A stretch of DNA of 64,000 nt. Origin: Caulobacter flavus. Its GTDB lineage: Bacteria; Pseudomonadota; Alphaproteobacteria; Caulobacterales; Caulobacteraceae. Every line of letters starts with the position of its first letter. The first letter of the stretch is position 1. Location of the stretch: assembly GCF_003722335.1 (NCBI RefSeq), contig NZ_CP026100.1, positions 4,190,001 through 4,254,000 of the forward strand, given 5' to 3'. This document shows positions 25,117 through 34,024 of the stretch, piece after piece. Below the pieces are notes generated by a model, which saw nothing but the letters and a program-made list of their open reading frames with translations, made no database searches and was not told the origin of the DNA. Made by a program: the position numbers and the translations under genes.

Positions 25117-25770
25117 ATGCAAGTGATGGGGTGGGATCTGAGACATCCGAGAACGCATCTCGGAATCGTCGTCGTGCTGGGCGCAGCTGCACTGCTAGCG
25201 GCGATGGCCGTTGGCCTAACCATAGGCTTGGGGCTTTACAATATCGGCGCCGACGCGCCTCACACGCGGCCAGTCTACAAGGTGCTGCAGACCCTGCGCG
25301 ACCGGTCCATCAGTGTCCGGGCGGCGGACATTAAGCCGCCAGCGAACCTGGGCGATCCCAAGCGGATCGCGAGCGGCGCGGGTCTTTACACCGAGATGTG
25401 CAGCGGCTGCCATCTCGCGCCTGGCCTCGAAAAGACCGAGATGAGCCAGGGGCTCTATCCTCAAGCGCCGGAGCTTTGGCAGAGCGTAGACCTCACCGCC
25501 GGTGAACAGTTCTGGGCGATCAAACACGGCATCAAGATGACGGCCATGCCGGCGTGGGGACGAACCCACAACGATGAGCTGATCTGGGACATGGTGGCGT
25601 TTGTCCGCCAGTTACCCACGATGTCTCCCGCACAATACCAAGCGGCCATCAAGAGCGCCCCAGCCGACCACGATGAGATGATGAAGGAAGGCGGGATGCC
25701 GGGCATGGCGATGCCAGGGATGACAATGGCGCCCAAAGAACCGGACGCTCATCCCGGCCACGACCACTGA
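25117..25770 (+). CDS. Membrane-anchored cytochrome c with Met/His-rich tail
   Basis: A 217-residue protein with one N-terminal membrane helix (about 16 to 41) and a periplasmic class I cytochrome c domain. Heme is attached at Cys95-Ser-Gly-Cys98-His99, and the distal ligand is probably the Met in KMTAMPAWG. The last 45 residues are MPGMAMPGMTM and HPGHDH, a likely copper or other soft-metal binding tail. AAGGGAGGT just upstream of the ATG is a near-ideal ribosome site. The longer frame from 24487 overlaps fliQ and is rejected. Position next to a flavoprotein and near metal genes suggests an electron-transfer or metal-handling role. Confidence 0.85.
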   Translation: MQVMGWDLRHPRTHLGIVVVLGAAALLAAMAVGLTIGLGLYNIGADAPHTRPVYKVLQTLRDRSISVRAADIKPPANLGDPKRIASGAGLYTEMCSGCHLAPGLEKTEMSQGLYPQAPELWQSVDLTAGEQFWAIKHGIKMTAMPAWGRTHNDELIWDMVAFVRQLPTMSPAQYQAAIKSAPADHDEMMKEGGMPGMAMPGMTMAPKEPDAHPGHDH

Positions 25771-25825
25771 CGTGTGCAAGGGCAAGCCTCGACAACCCGG
25801 CCATGCCCTCGATCCGGAGCTTCTG

Positions 25826-26743
25826 ATGGACGATATCTTCGACTGCCTGATCCTCGGAGCGGGTCCGGCCGGGCTCGCTGCGGGGCTCTATCTGCGGCGG
25901 TTTCGCCGAACCGTGTTGATCGCCGACGCCGGACAAAGCCGTGCAGCGTTGATCCCGCGCAGCCACAACGTTCCGGGTTTCACCGGGGGTATCCGTGGGG
26001 CGGACTTGCTTGCCCAGCTGCGCGAGCAACTGACGCCGTTCGGCCCCGTGGAGTGGGCGGGCCGTATAACGCGGCTGGATCGGGTCGACGAGACCGTTTG
26101 GCGCGCGACCATAGCCGATCGGGCTGTGTTCGGCCGGACCATCCTTTTTGCAACGGGTGTGGTCGACCGGCGACCGCCAATCTCCGAGCCTGACCAGGCG
26201 ATCCGTGATGGGTTACTTCGGTTCTGTCCGATCTGTGACGGCTTCGAAGCTATGCTGGATAGGATCGCTGTCATCGGGGCGGACGATCACGCCGCAAACG
26301 AGGCGTTGTTCCTTCGCGCCTACAGCCCCAGTGTCAGCATGTTGACCCTGGGTCCCAACCATGAGGTCTCGCGTAGCAGTCGCGAGGCTCTCGATGCAGC
26401 GAACATACCGCTGATTTCTGTTCAGTCCGACCACCTGATGGTGGAGCGTGGTCGGCTGCGTGCCCGGCGGATGGATGGCTTGGCGCTCGATCCCTTCGAG
26501 GTCGTTTATGGCGCCCTGGGCGTCAAGCCGCAATCGGACCTCGCCCAGGCGATTGGCGTCGGCGTCGACCGATCAGGATGTATCCTCGTCGATGAGCACC
26601 AGCGCACGAACCTTCCAACCATCTATGCCGCGGGGGACGTCGCGCGAGGTCTTAACCAGATCAGCGTCGCCGTCGGTGAGGCGGCGATCGCCGCGACCGC
26701 CATCCACAATAGCCTCGCCCCCGCGCGCACGGTCCATGACTGA
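25826..26743 (+). CDS. Thioredoxin-reductase-like FAD/NAD(P) oxidoreductase
   Basis: A 305-residue two-dinucleotide-domain flavoprotein. The FAD motif is GAGPAGLAAGLYLRR at residues 11 to 25. ATGVVDRRP links the domains, a Cys-Pro-Ile-Cys pair in FCPICDGFE sits where thioredoxin reductase has CATC, and IYAAGDVARGLNQISVAVGEAAIAA is the C-terminal FAD segment. The pyridine-nucleotide loop (VIGADDHAANEAL) departs from the usual GGGxSA, so cofactor specificity is uncertain. No thioredoxin is adjacent; it starts 55 bases after the cytochrome gene and may be cotranscribed. The ATG at 25826 is preferred over 25772 because it sits right before the FAD-binding strand. Confidence 0.82.
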   Translation: MDDIFDCLILGAGPAGLAAGLYLRRFRRTVLIADAGQSRAALIPRSHNVPGFTGGIRGADLLAQLREQLTPFGPVEWAGRITRLDRVDETVWRATIADRAVFGRTILFATGVVDRRPPISEPDQAIRDGLLRFCPICDGFEAMLDRIAVIGADDHAANEALFLRAYSPSVSMLTLGPNHEVSRSSREALDAANIPLISVQSDHLMVERGRLRARRMDGLALDPFEVVYGALGVKPQSDLAQAIGVGVDRSGCILVDEHQRTNLPTIYAAGDVARGLNQISVAVGEAAIAATAIHNSLAPARTVHD

Positions 26744-26832
26744 GGTGTGGCGTCCGACATCTCCGTACGCAGGAGAGCTCGTGATCGCAGATCAGCGCTC
26801 CGAGCGGGCATATCTTAAGAGGGGGAACGGGA

Positions 26833-28092
26833 TTGTCCGACGAGTTGACGCGTGAACTGCTGAGCCGCTGGCGGAACGATCCAAGCGGCGCCTATCAAAG
26901 TTGGTTTCTTTGGGAGGATCGCCTGAAGAACTTCCGATCGATCCGACGAGGCGTCCAGCAAGTCGCCGCCGAGATCGAGGCGGAGCGATTTGGCGTGACC
27001 TACCGCGGGTCGTCCCTAGAGACTGTCGTCCACTCGATCGCCGAGCAGCGACAGGTGTTCAAGGGGGCAGACCATGCCTTTCTGTGGAAGCCCAAACTGC
27101 GGATCCCCGACATCTATGAGCACCCAGGAAACCAGCGCGCCTTCGGCCGGTTGCTGGACGCCTGCGTCTGTTGCGACACCGAAGAGCACGTCCTGGCGGA
27201 AATCCGCCGGATCGATGCGCTGAAGATCAAAGGCCTGGGTCCAGCGGTGGCCAACATCCTCTACTTCTTGCACCCGACCATAGCTCCGCCGTTCAATACC
27301 GCGATCGTGCGCGGCTACAACGCCCTGACTGGCGCCAACGTGAAGCTTGGCCGATGGGATGAGTACCTTGCGATGCGGCAGGGTCTGATCGCGTTCAATA
27401 GCAAACACCGGGACCTGCTATCCAACGACCTTGGAGCGGCAGCAGCGTTCTGTTTCGACTTGGGCGTCGGACTCTATGCGCCGCCCCCGCGAACCAATGA
27501 CGCCGTTGCGCGAGCTGACTGGGCAGCGGATTTGGCCAAAGTTCGCGCCCAGGCCGCCAAACCCTCGGCGGCTGAGGCGGACGCGCGGACCCATACCGAA
27601 ATCCAGGGCTGGCTACGCGATCTAGGGCGCGCGCTCGGCTACGACGTCTGGATCGCCCAAAACGACCGCGGGCGGCCGTGCGGTCCCGGCCGCCTGGGCG
27701 ATCACTGTATGGAGCGATTGCCACCGGCGCTTGATAGCCGCCCAGGCGCCGAAGCGGTCCGCCTGATCGATGTGCTGTGGTTGAACACGGCGGGCGCCAT
27801 CGTGGCCGCCTTCGAGGTGGAGCACACCACCTCGATCTATTCCGGGATCGTGCGGATGCTGGACCTCGCCCTGGGCGGCGACGCAAGCGGCCTCCACAGC
27901 CTGTTCCTCGTCGCGCCAGACAAGCGTGAAGCGGACGTGCGTGCGCAGATCGCCCGCCCGGCCTTCAGCCGGATCGCGGACCTGAGCGTGCGCTACCTGC
28001 CCTACAGCGCGCTGGAGCAGCATCGCGACGCGATGGCCCGTTTCGGATCCGGCGTTGCAGCGCTTGAGAAAGTCTCCCACCGGCTCACCTAG
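26833..28092 (+). CDS. Putative nuclease: helix-hairpin-helix plus PD-(D/E)XK-like domain
   Basis: A 419-residue protein of no named family known to me. Residues 1 to 220 are helical and include DALKIKGLGPAVANILYFLHP (about 128 to 148), which has the spacing of a DNA-binding helix-hairpin-helix as in base-excision glycosylases. Residues 250 to 400 form an alpha/beta domain with Glu256, Asp313 in RLIDVLWL and Glu328/Glu330 in AAFEVEHTTSIYSGIVRM, an arrangement seen in PD-(D/E)XK nucleases of restriction type. The start is TTG at 26833, with GAGGGGG 8 bases upstream. It lies 106 bases before the nuclease-NTPase gene and may form a defence or repair unit with it. Function is inferred from motifs only. 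Confidence 0.6.
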   Translation: MSDELTRELLSRWRNDPSGAYQSWFLWEDRLKNFRSIRRGVQQVAAEIEAERFGVTYRGSSLETVVHSIAEQRQVFKGADHAFLWKPKLRIPDIYEHPGNQRAFGRLLDACVCCDTEEHVLAEIRRIDALKIKGLGPAVANILYFLHPTIAPPFNTAIVRGYNALTGANVKLGRWDEYLAMRQGLIAFNSKHRDLLSNDLGAAAAFCFDLGVGLYAPPPRTNDAVARADWAADLAKVRAQAAKPSAAEADARTHTEIQGWLRDLGRALGYDVWIAQNDRGRPCGPGRLGDHCMERLPPALDSRPGAEAVRLIDVLWLNTAGAIVAAFEVEHTTSIYSGIVRMLDLALGGDASGLHSLFLVAPDKREADVRAQIARPAFSRIADLSVRYLPYSALEQHRDAMARFGSGVAALEKVSHRLT

Positions 28093-28198
28093 ACGCCAGC
28101 TCCCGATCCTGGGTTGCACTCAAGGCGCAGCTCCATTTTGCTGATAGGCCACGGGCCGATTCATCGGTCGCCTGCATGCTGGGACGCCCCGCGCCGCC

Positions 28199-31100
28199 AT
28201 GGACTTTCTCGACAAGCAGATCGCACCCCCGCGATCCTGGGACAAGTTCGAGGAGCTGACCCGCGCGGTGTTCGCCGAGCTTTGGTCCGATCCACACGCC
28301 CGCCGTCACGGGCGCTCGGGGCAAAAGCAGTTCGGTGTCGACGTCTTCGGCAACCCGGTGGACTCACCTGGGAAAACTTTCGGCGTCCAGTGCAAAGGCA
28401 AGAACGTCAACTACGGCGCCGTTGCGACGATTGAGGAGTTCGACGCTGAACTGGCTAAGGCCGAGCTCTTCAGTCCACCGCTCGGCCATTGGACCTTCGT
28501 AACAACGGCGCCAGACGACGGCCCCCTCCAACGCCATGCCCAGGCCGTTTCCGAACAACGCCTCGCCCAAGGCCTCTTCCCGGTGGTCGCGTTCGGGTGG
28601 GAGACGATGCTGGCGTTGATCGCTCTGCAGCCGAACGTGATCAGCGCTTTCTATCCCGAGCATTCCGGCGTCCTGCGGCAGGTCTTGGCGACGTTGAAGG
28701 GCCTGCCCTCAAACGGCCAACTCGCCGATCTCCTCCAAGCCATCAGGGGCGCCACGGGGCATACGCCGCCCCAAACATCAGCCCTCGACTGGGTGGAGGT
28801 TCGGTTCGAGGCGCAGCGGGGACTCGGACCGGCCCTGATGGGGAGACCGCTGGGTCCCGCCGATGTGGTCGCCTGCCCCACCCTGCCCGAGGTATCGACA
28901 CTGCTGGAGGACCTGGCTCGTGCGGGAAGCGCCCGCCTGGCCGGCGTCGCCGGCGCCGGCAAATCGATCTGTGCGCTGCAGACAGCGCACGCGCTACGCG
29001 CCCATGGATGGCGTGTCATGCGCCTGCTCGACCCGACGGGCGCCATCCCATCCTTCGCCGCCGACGACGAACGAACGATCTATCTGATTGACGATGCTCA
29101 TCTGGCCAATCCAGGCCAGCTGCGCGTGCTGGAAGAAGCGACAGACGCCAGGCGCCGGCTTCTGACGACCCACACCTCCCTGGACGGTAAGACGAGCGCT
29201 CCAGGAACCGTCCATCTGGACGCCAAGCGCGCGGTCAAGGTGATCGCCGCCGGGCTTCGTGCAACGCCGGAGCAGACTCTCGCGGCGGTCAAGGCCGCTG
29301 ATGATCGCGTCGGCGATCGCATTGGAGACGAAAGGCTCGAGCATCGCCTGGAAGCGGCCGAGGCGGCCGACTTTCCGTGGCAGTTCTGCTTCACCCTGGG
29401 CGGCGGCTGGCGCCGAGCCAAGTCGATGGCCGACTCGGCCAGGGCCGCCTCGGCTGATCTGGTGCTGGCGGCGGCGGCAGTTCGTCAGCTGGCGTCCCGC
29501 GATGCGCCCTGCGCCCTGCCCCAACTCCAAGCCCTGGTCGGCGATGAACTGCGCCCCGACCAGGTAAAGGCCGCCGTTGCCTGGCTGGTCGGCCAGCGCC
29601 TGCTCCTCAGCGAAACAGATCTGCGCTGCCCTCACCAACGGCTCGCGGGCGCGCTGCTCGACCAGATCCTCGACGGCCAAGCCGCCGAGGGCCGCGCCCT
29701 GATCGGCCGCCTGATCACCGCGGCGCTGACCGACCCCGCCTTGCCGCTGGGGGGATTTGCTTTGCTGCTGCGAGAACTGACCTCCGGCCACGCCTACGGA
29801 CGCTGGAATCGCCTGTTTTCCAAAGAGGCGCTCTGTATCGCGCGGGCGCGGGTCTGGATCGCAGCGTCAGCTGCCGAGGTCCGGGAAGCGTGCTGGTTTC
29901 TCAATGAAGCCAGCTCCGAGCTCCCCGACGCAGCAGCGGACTTCGAGGCGCATCTTGACGTGTTCGCGGGCTGGGTCGAAAGCGCTCCCGGAGGCGCCTG
30001 CTATGCTTTGAGCGCCGTAATCGGCCGAAGCTCGGCACGCGACACCACTGCGTTAGCGATCCGTCAACGCGTCTCCGCCGCCAAGATCGCCGACGCGATC
30101 AACGCCGCACCTGCACTCTACGCTTCCGAAATCACCGAGTTGATTTCCGCGCTCCGATCTTGGGAAGATCAAGCCTGGATTGCTGCGTTTCTTGCGGCGC
30201 TAGATCGCAAGCAGTGCCTTGCGCTGGTTTCATCATGGCCAGCGGACGCCTGGCTCTCCTCAGCCGCCAGCTATTGCCAGAACCTTTTTTACGTGGACGA
30301 AGCCTTGGGGCTCGACCTCGTTGAAGCCCTCATTCCCGCGGTCGCCGAACGGGTTAGCGCTGACCCGCAGTACGCATTCCATGAGCTCGACGACATCGTT
30401 CGCGACACGCTTCGAGTGCACGACGTCCTTGAGGTCTTCGTTGGGAAGCTGGCCCCCACCAAGCGCATGAAACAGTTGGCGCGGCAGCTCTGTCGCTGCT
30501 GGGATCCCCGCGACCTTGGCGCCAAGCTATCGCTCAGCACCCAGCGAAACTTCCAGACCGCGGCTTTCCTCCTGCTCTTCATGAGCAAGGTCGCGCCCAA
30601 GCAGTTCGAAGCGACGATCCTGGCTATGGATTGGAACGCGGTGGATGCGGCAATCGGCAAGGGCTGGGAGAACGGCATAGGCGACGCCCGGATGCTGCTG
30701 AGCGTCGCGTCGGGCAGTCCAGCCGGGCGCAACGCCGTCAAAGCAATGATCGAGCGCAACGAGCCGCGCATCGCATCGCTTTCGCTGCACCTGGCCAACC
30801 TCAATCCGGACACGGCCATCCGCCACATCGCGGCTGGCAAGCCGCTTGCGGTAGCGCCCTACGATAGCGTCGAGTGGCTGAAAGCCGCCTTGGTCGGGGC
30901 AAGGCTTGCGGTCTTACACCCCGAACTCCTAATCCCCATGCTGGCGCCGCACTACACAGCCATGGCGAAAAACCTCAGCCAGGCCAGCCCGTCCTATTGG
31001 AACGAAGCTCAAATCCTGCTGACGCTGATCGCCGAGCGCGATCCGGCAGGGCTCTCAACCATATTCGACCAGATCGACCCGGCTCTGGCGCTCGTCGCCT

Positions 31101-31312
31101 GGCGAAATGGCCTGCAGGGCCTCCATGCTGAACACCGCCGAGGTCGCTCGTTCTCAAGCAAGGACGTGGCCGCCTTCCTGGTCCACCACGCCCTGGCCAG
31201 AACCGATGCGATCGGGGACGTGGCTCGCGCCCTGCGTCGCCAGTTTCCGAAGACCTCGATCCCCCCAGACGATCATCTCGAGCCCCTGGATCTCACCAAA
31301 ATGGTCCCATAG
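28199..31312 (+). CDS. Mrr-like nuclease fused to P-loop (STAND-type) NTPase, candidate antiphage effector
   Basis: A 1037-residue multidomain protein. The N-terminal 150 residues form a restriction-endonuclease-like domain: FEELTRAVFAELW, Asp48 in FGVDVFG, and Gln64-Cys-Lys66 in GVQCKGKN, matching the D-(Q/E)XK pattern of Mrr-type nucleases. An NTPase follows with Walker A GVAGAGKS (249 to 256) and Walker B TIYLIDDAH (293 to 301). From about residue 400 on it is a long run of helical, TPR/HEAT-like sequence without known motifs, likely the sensor. This nuclease-NTPase-repeat order is that of STAND defence proteins such as the Avs group. The ATG has no strong ribosome site. Trigger and target are unknown. 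Confidence 0.65.
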   Translation: MDFLDKQIAPPRSWDKFEELTRAVFAELWSDPHARRHGRSGQKQFGVDVFGNPVDSPGKTFGVQCKGKNVNYGAVATIEEFDAELAKAELFSPPLGHWTFVTTAPDDGPLQRHAQAVSEQRLAQGLFPVVAFGWETMLALIALQPNVISAFYPEHSGVLRQVLATLKGLPSNGQLADLLQAIRGATGHTPPQTSALDWVEVRFEAQRGLGPALMGRPLGPADVVACPTLPEVSTLLEDLARAGSARLAGVAGAGKSICALQTAHALRAHGWRVMRLLDPTGAIPSFAADDERTIYLIDDAHLANPGQLRVLEEATDARRRLLTTHTSLDGKTSAPGTVHLDAKRAVKVIAAGLRATPEQTLAAVKAADDRVGDRIGDERLEHRLEAAEAADFPWQFCFTLGGGWRRAKSMADSARAASADLVLAAAAVRQLASRDAPCALPQLQALVGDELRPDQVKAAVAWLVGQRLLLSETDLRCPHQRLAGALLDQILDGQAAEGRALIGRLITAALTDPALPLGGFALLLRELTSGHAYGRWNRLFSKEALCIARARVWIAASAAEVREACWFLNEASSELPDAAADFEAHLDVFAGWVESAPGGACYALSAVIGRSSARDTTALAIRQRVSAAKIADAINAAPALYASEITELISALRSWEDQAWIAAFLAALDRKQCLALVSSWPADAWLSSAASYCQNLFYVDEALGLDLVEALIPAVAERVSADPQYAFHELDDIVRDTLRVHDVLEVFVGKLAPTKRMKQLARQLCRCWDPRDLGAKLSLSTQRNFQTAAFLLLFMSKVAPKQFEATILAMDWNAVDAAIGKGWENGIGDARMLLSVASGSPAGRNAVKAMIERNEPRIASLSLHLANLNPDTAIRHIAAGKPLAVAPYDSVEWLKAALVGARLAVLHPELLIPMLAPHYTAMAKNLSQASPSYWNEAQILLTLIAERDPAGLSTIFDQIDPALALVAWRNGLQGLHAEHRRGRSFSSKDVAAFLVHHALARTDAIGDVARALRRQFPKTSIPPDDHLEPLDLTKMVP

Positions 31313-31375
31313 CGGGCTCAGCTGCGCTTTGAGAAAATCCAAGGGGTGTTTTCCTCCTGGGCGTATAGCCCTGGT

Positions 31376-31861
31376 ATGAGCACAACCATGACGCCCAAGC
31401 CTCAACCCGTCCGTCGGCTCAGCCGGCGCCTGCTGCTGGCCGCCGGTTTCGCCGGCCTCGCCGCTCCCGCTCTTGGCCAGACGCGGGGGCTGACGGTCTA
31501 CAAGACCCCTTACTGCGGCTGCTGCACCGGCTGGGTCACCCATATGCGCCGGGCGGGCTTTACGCCCACCATCGTCGAGCGCGAGGACCTCGCCCCGGTT
31601 CGGGCCAAGTTCGGCATTCCAGATGCTCTGGCCTCCTGCCACACCGCCGTGGTCGGTGGTTACGCGCTCGAGGGTCACGTGCCGCCCGCCGACGTCATCC
31701 GGCTCCTGAAGGAGCGGCCCAAGGCTCTGGGTCTCGCCGTGCCCGGCATGCCGGTCGGCTCCCCGGGGATGGAGCAGCCCGGCGGCGCACGCCAACGCTT
31801 CGACACCCTGCTCGTTCTTGACCGAGCCGGTCGCACGCGGGTGTTCGCCAGCCACGCCTGA
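31376..31861 (+). CDS. DUF411 periplasmic metal-binding protein
   Basis: A 161-residue exported protein with a twin-arginine-like leader (RRLSRRLLLAAGFAG) cut after ALG. The mature part is a DUF411 domain: VYKTPYCGCCTGWVTHM, with the conserved CGCC, then a conserved SCHTAVVGGYALEGHVP and PGMPVGSPGME. The Cys, His and Met residues are probable copper or silver ligands; DUF411 genes usually sit in copper or multi-metal resistance clusters. Here it stands between a defence gene and an unknown gene, about 3.1 kb from the CDF gene. The ATG at 31376 follows a purine-poor region, so the start is less secure than the frame. Confidence 0.85.
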   Translation: MSTTMTPKPQPVRRLSRRLLLAAGFAGLAAPALGQTRGLTVYKTPYCGCCTGWVTHMRRAGFTPTIVEREDLAPVRAKFGIPDALASCHTAVVGGYALEGHVPPADVIRLLKERPKALGLAVPGMPVGSPGMEQPGGARQRFDTLLVLDRAGRTRVFASHA

Positions 31862-31912
31862 TCCAGTCCAGCCGGATTTTGGAACATCCCACGTCGCCAG
31901 CAGGATCTTGCT

Positions 31913-32701
31913 TTGCTTCTCGTCCAAGAGCTACCAAACCGCGCAGACAACGACATCGTCGTGGCCTCGCCGACGCACTGCTACATCTTTCCGGCGACGA
32001 CCGTTCTTCCGCCCTCGGTGCGTACGCGCCTGAAGACCTTTTTCGGCATCCGTGTGCGTTCGCTGATTAGACTGACGAGCTGGGTCGCCACGCATCTGCG
32101 TCAGGACCTGCTGGTTGGCCGCATCTCCTGGGCGGGCGGGCTGATCGCCATGGCGACAGGGGCGCTCTCGATCGATCCCCGCAGCTCCACGATCGCCGCC
32201 GGCGTCACAGGCCACCTGGGCCTGGGCTACAGGCAATCGGTCGTTCAGGGCGGAATGATCCGCTGGAATACGCCGGTGGCCGACGTCATTGGCAGGGCGC
32301 CGCACATCCTCTTCCACGGCACTTCCGACACCGTTCTCTCCGCCATCCGCGCAGGAGGGTTGATCACCTCTGCGCCTTCACACTGGCCGCTCGGCTCGAA
32401 GAATGTCGTCTGCCTCACCGCTACGCCGCAGATCGGATTGAAGCACGCGCGAGAGGCGGCGGCCCGGCGAGGCGGCGCCCCAATTGTCATCGCCTGCGTG
32501 AAACCGGCTGTGCTCGGCGTGGATTGGGATGTGAACCGACAGCTCGTGCAGTCCAAGCGGGTTCCGAGCACCAACGGCTGGTTCCTGACCCAGGAAGCGG
32601 GGTTGTTCTCAGCGCCGCACCCGATCCCGCTCAGTCACATCCAGGGGGTCTACTCCCCCGACGCCTTTGCCACGTTTTCAGCCTGGCCGGTCATGCCCTG
32701 A
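31913..32701 (+). CDS. Unknown protein with possible ADP-ribosyltransferase-like fold
   Basis: A 262-residue frame with no family name I can assign. Residues 130 to 250 contain ILFHGTSDTVLSAIRAGGL followed by NVVCLTATPQIGLKHARE and later HIQGVYSPDAF. A HGT motif before a helix ending in a GL turn, followed by an LT strand, is the pattern of the H-Y-E/KptA branch of ADP-ribosyltransferases. The N-terminal 100 residues are unlike the rest. The listed start is a TTG with AGGA upstream; a GTG at 31961 is an alternative. Neighbours are DUF411 and another unknown protein in a defence-like region, so a toxin or antiphage effector role is possible but unproven. Confidence 0.5.
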   Translation: MLLVQELPNRADNDIVVASPTHCYIFPATTVLPPSVRTRLKTFFGIRVRSLIRLTSWVATHLRQDLLVGRISWAGGLIAMATGALSIDPRSSTIAAGVTGHLGLGYRQSVVQGGMIRWNTPVADVIGRAPHILFHGTSDTVLSAIRAGGLITSAPSHWPLGSKNVVCLTATPQIGLKHAREAAARRGGAPIVIACVKPAVLGVDWDVNRQLVQSKRVPSTNGWFLTQEAGLFSAPHPIPLSHIQGVYSPDAFATFSAWPVMP

Positions 32702-32977
32702 GGCGATGGCGCCGACCTGACTGTTGCGCGTCATCAACGCATCGCGCTCAAGCCCCATCAGACCCAGGAGCAGCCATACACCCAGCATCGCCGACCAGCG
32801 CCAGCAGCCCTACCTGATCTGGCCTTGCCTCGATTGGCCACCAGAGCCCCCAGCCAAGCTGGCCGCTCAGATGGGCTAAGCCGGCGCTACGGAGCTACGC
32901 GCGATCATCGTCCAGACACTCGCAAACGCCTGACCGGCGCTCTTCGAAACTTGACCGTGAGCCCCTACGTGACCGCC

Positions 32978-34024
32978 ATGAGCACGACGACGAAATCCAA
33001 GGTCTCCAGCCTGCACCTGGTCTATCCGCCAATCTCCAACCAGGAAGCGGTCTGGATGCAGCAGGATGCGGACGTCGAGGCAATCATTCGGCGCAGCGAT
33101 TTCTATATGATCGCCAGTCGCGCTGAGGCCACCTACCAAGACATTACCTGCGATCACGCAGCCCAGACGATCAGCTTCCGCTTTGTCGTCGGCGACCATT
33201 TCTCCGACGATGTCGTGCTTGCGCTCAACGACCTGCCAACGACCGTGGCCAAACCGCAGACCGCATTCTTCATTGAGGCTGGACCCAAGATGATCCGGAT
33301 CTGGACCGATGACCCCCAGGAGATCCCGGACGCCGAGCTCGTCGACTGGTTCACGACCGAGAAGCTGCTATTCGACCGCAGCCATGGCCGCCAGGGGATC
33401 GGCGGGTTCGCCAACTACCGCCAGGCGGCTACCTACGACCTGCTCTATGTCGGCATCGCCAAGGTCGGCGACACATTCGACCGGCTGATCGACAACGGTC
33501 ACAAGGCGCGCCAGACGATCCTCTCCAACGAACCCCAGCGCTATCCCGGCGCCCGCGTGAGCGACGAAACCTACCTCTTCGCCTTCGAGGTCGAGCCAGT
33601 GATGATGACGAGTTACTCGCTCGACCACGTGTTCGACGAGTCGACGTTCGAGCCCAACTACGAGCACAAACGCATCGTCGCCGACGCGGAAAAGGCCTTC
33701 GTCAGCCTTCTCAAGCCTCAGTACAATCGCCAGCTCTTCAAGAACTACCCCAAGGGCGTCGACGGCCTCTATGGCTCTGACTTCGATCGCTACGGCTATA
33801 ACCTATGCGAAAACCTCACCCTTAACACCGCCAACGGGCGATTCCGGGGCGGACGCGATCTTGAAACGGGTTTTATCTCGAACGAGGGCGACGCGATCTT
33901 TGTAGAGGGCGACACCGTCCAGCACTTCGTGTCCGGCGTCGATTTCCCGGCCGACTACGGCGCTCCAGCGCCCGCGCCCCCCTCCATCGACGAGCCGCCC
34001 AGCGACCCGCCGACGGCTAGCTGA
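32978..34024 (+). CDS. Unknown protein with possible GIY-YIG-like segment
   Basis: A 348-residue soluble protein, not recognised. The N-terminal 130 residues form a beta-rich domain. At about 153 to 176 it reads YDLLYVGIAK followed by TFDRLIDNGHKARQ, which resembles the first strand and the Arg/His-bearing helix of GIY-YIG nucleases; DAEKAFVSLLKPQYNRQL later could supply the usual Asn-containing strand. The C-terminus is Pro/Asp-rich and probably disordered. The frame is open to 32825, but the ATG at 32978 is chosen as the first likely start; a GTG at 32960 is possible. It overlaps the end of the convergent gene by 8 bases. Confidence 0.5.
   Translation: MSTTTKSKVSSLHLVYPPISNQEAVWMQQDADVEAIIRRSDFYMIASRAEATYQDITCDHAAQTISFRFVVGDHFSDDVVLALNDLPTTVAKPQTAFFIEAGPKMIRIWTDDPQEIPDAELVDWFTTEKLLFDRSHGRQGIGGFANYRQAATYDLLYVGIAKVGDTFDRLIDNGHKARQTILSNEPQRYPGARVSDETYLFAFEVEPVMMTSYSLDHVFDESTFEPNYEHKRIVADAEKAFVSLLKPQYNRQLFKNYPKGVDGLYGSDFDRYGYNLCENLTLNTANGRFRGGRDLETGFISNEGDAIFVEGDTVQHFVSGVDFPADYGAPAPAPPSIDEPPSDPPTAS

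Noticed and set aside
24487..25770. 427-codon frame running through fliQ into the cytochrome c
   Set aside because: The first part is arginine-rich shadow sequence over fliQ; the ideal ribosome site at 25117 gives the true start.
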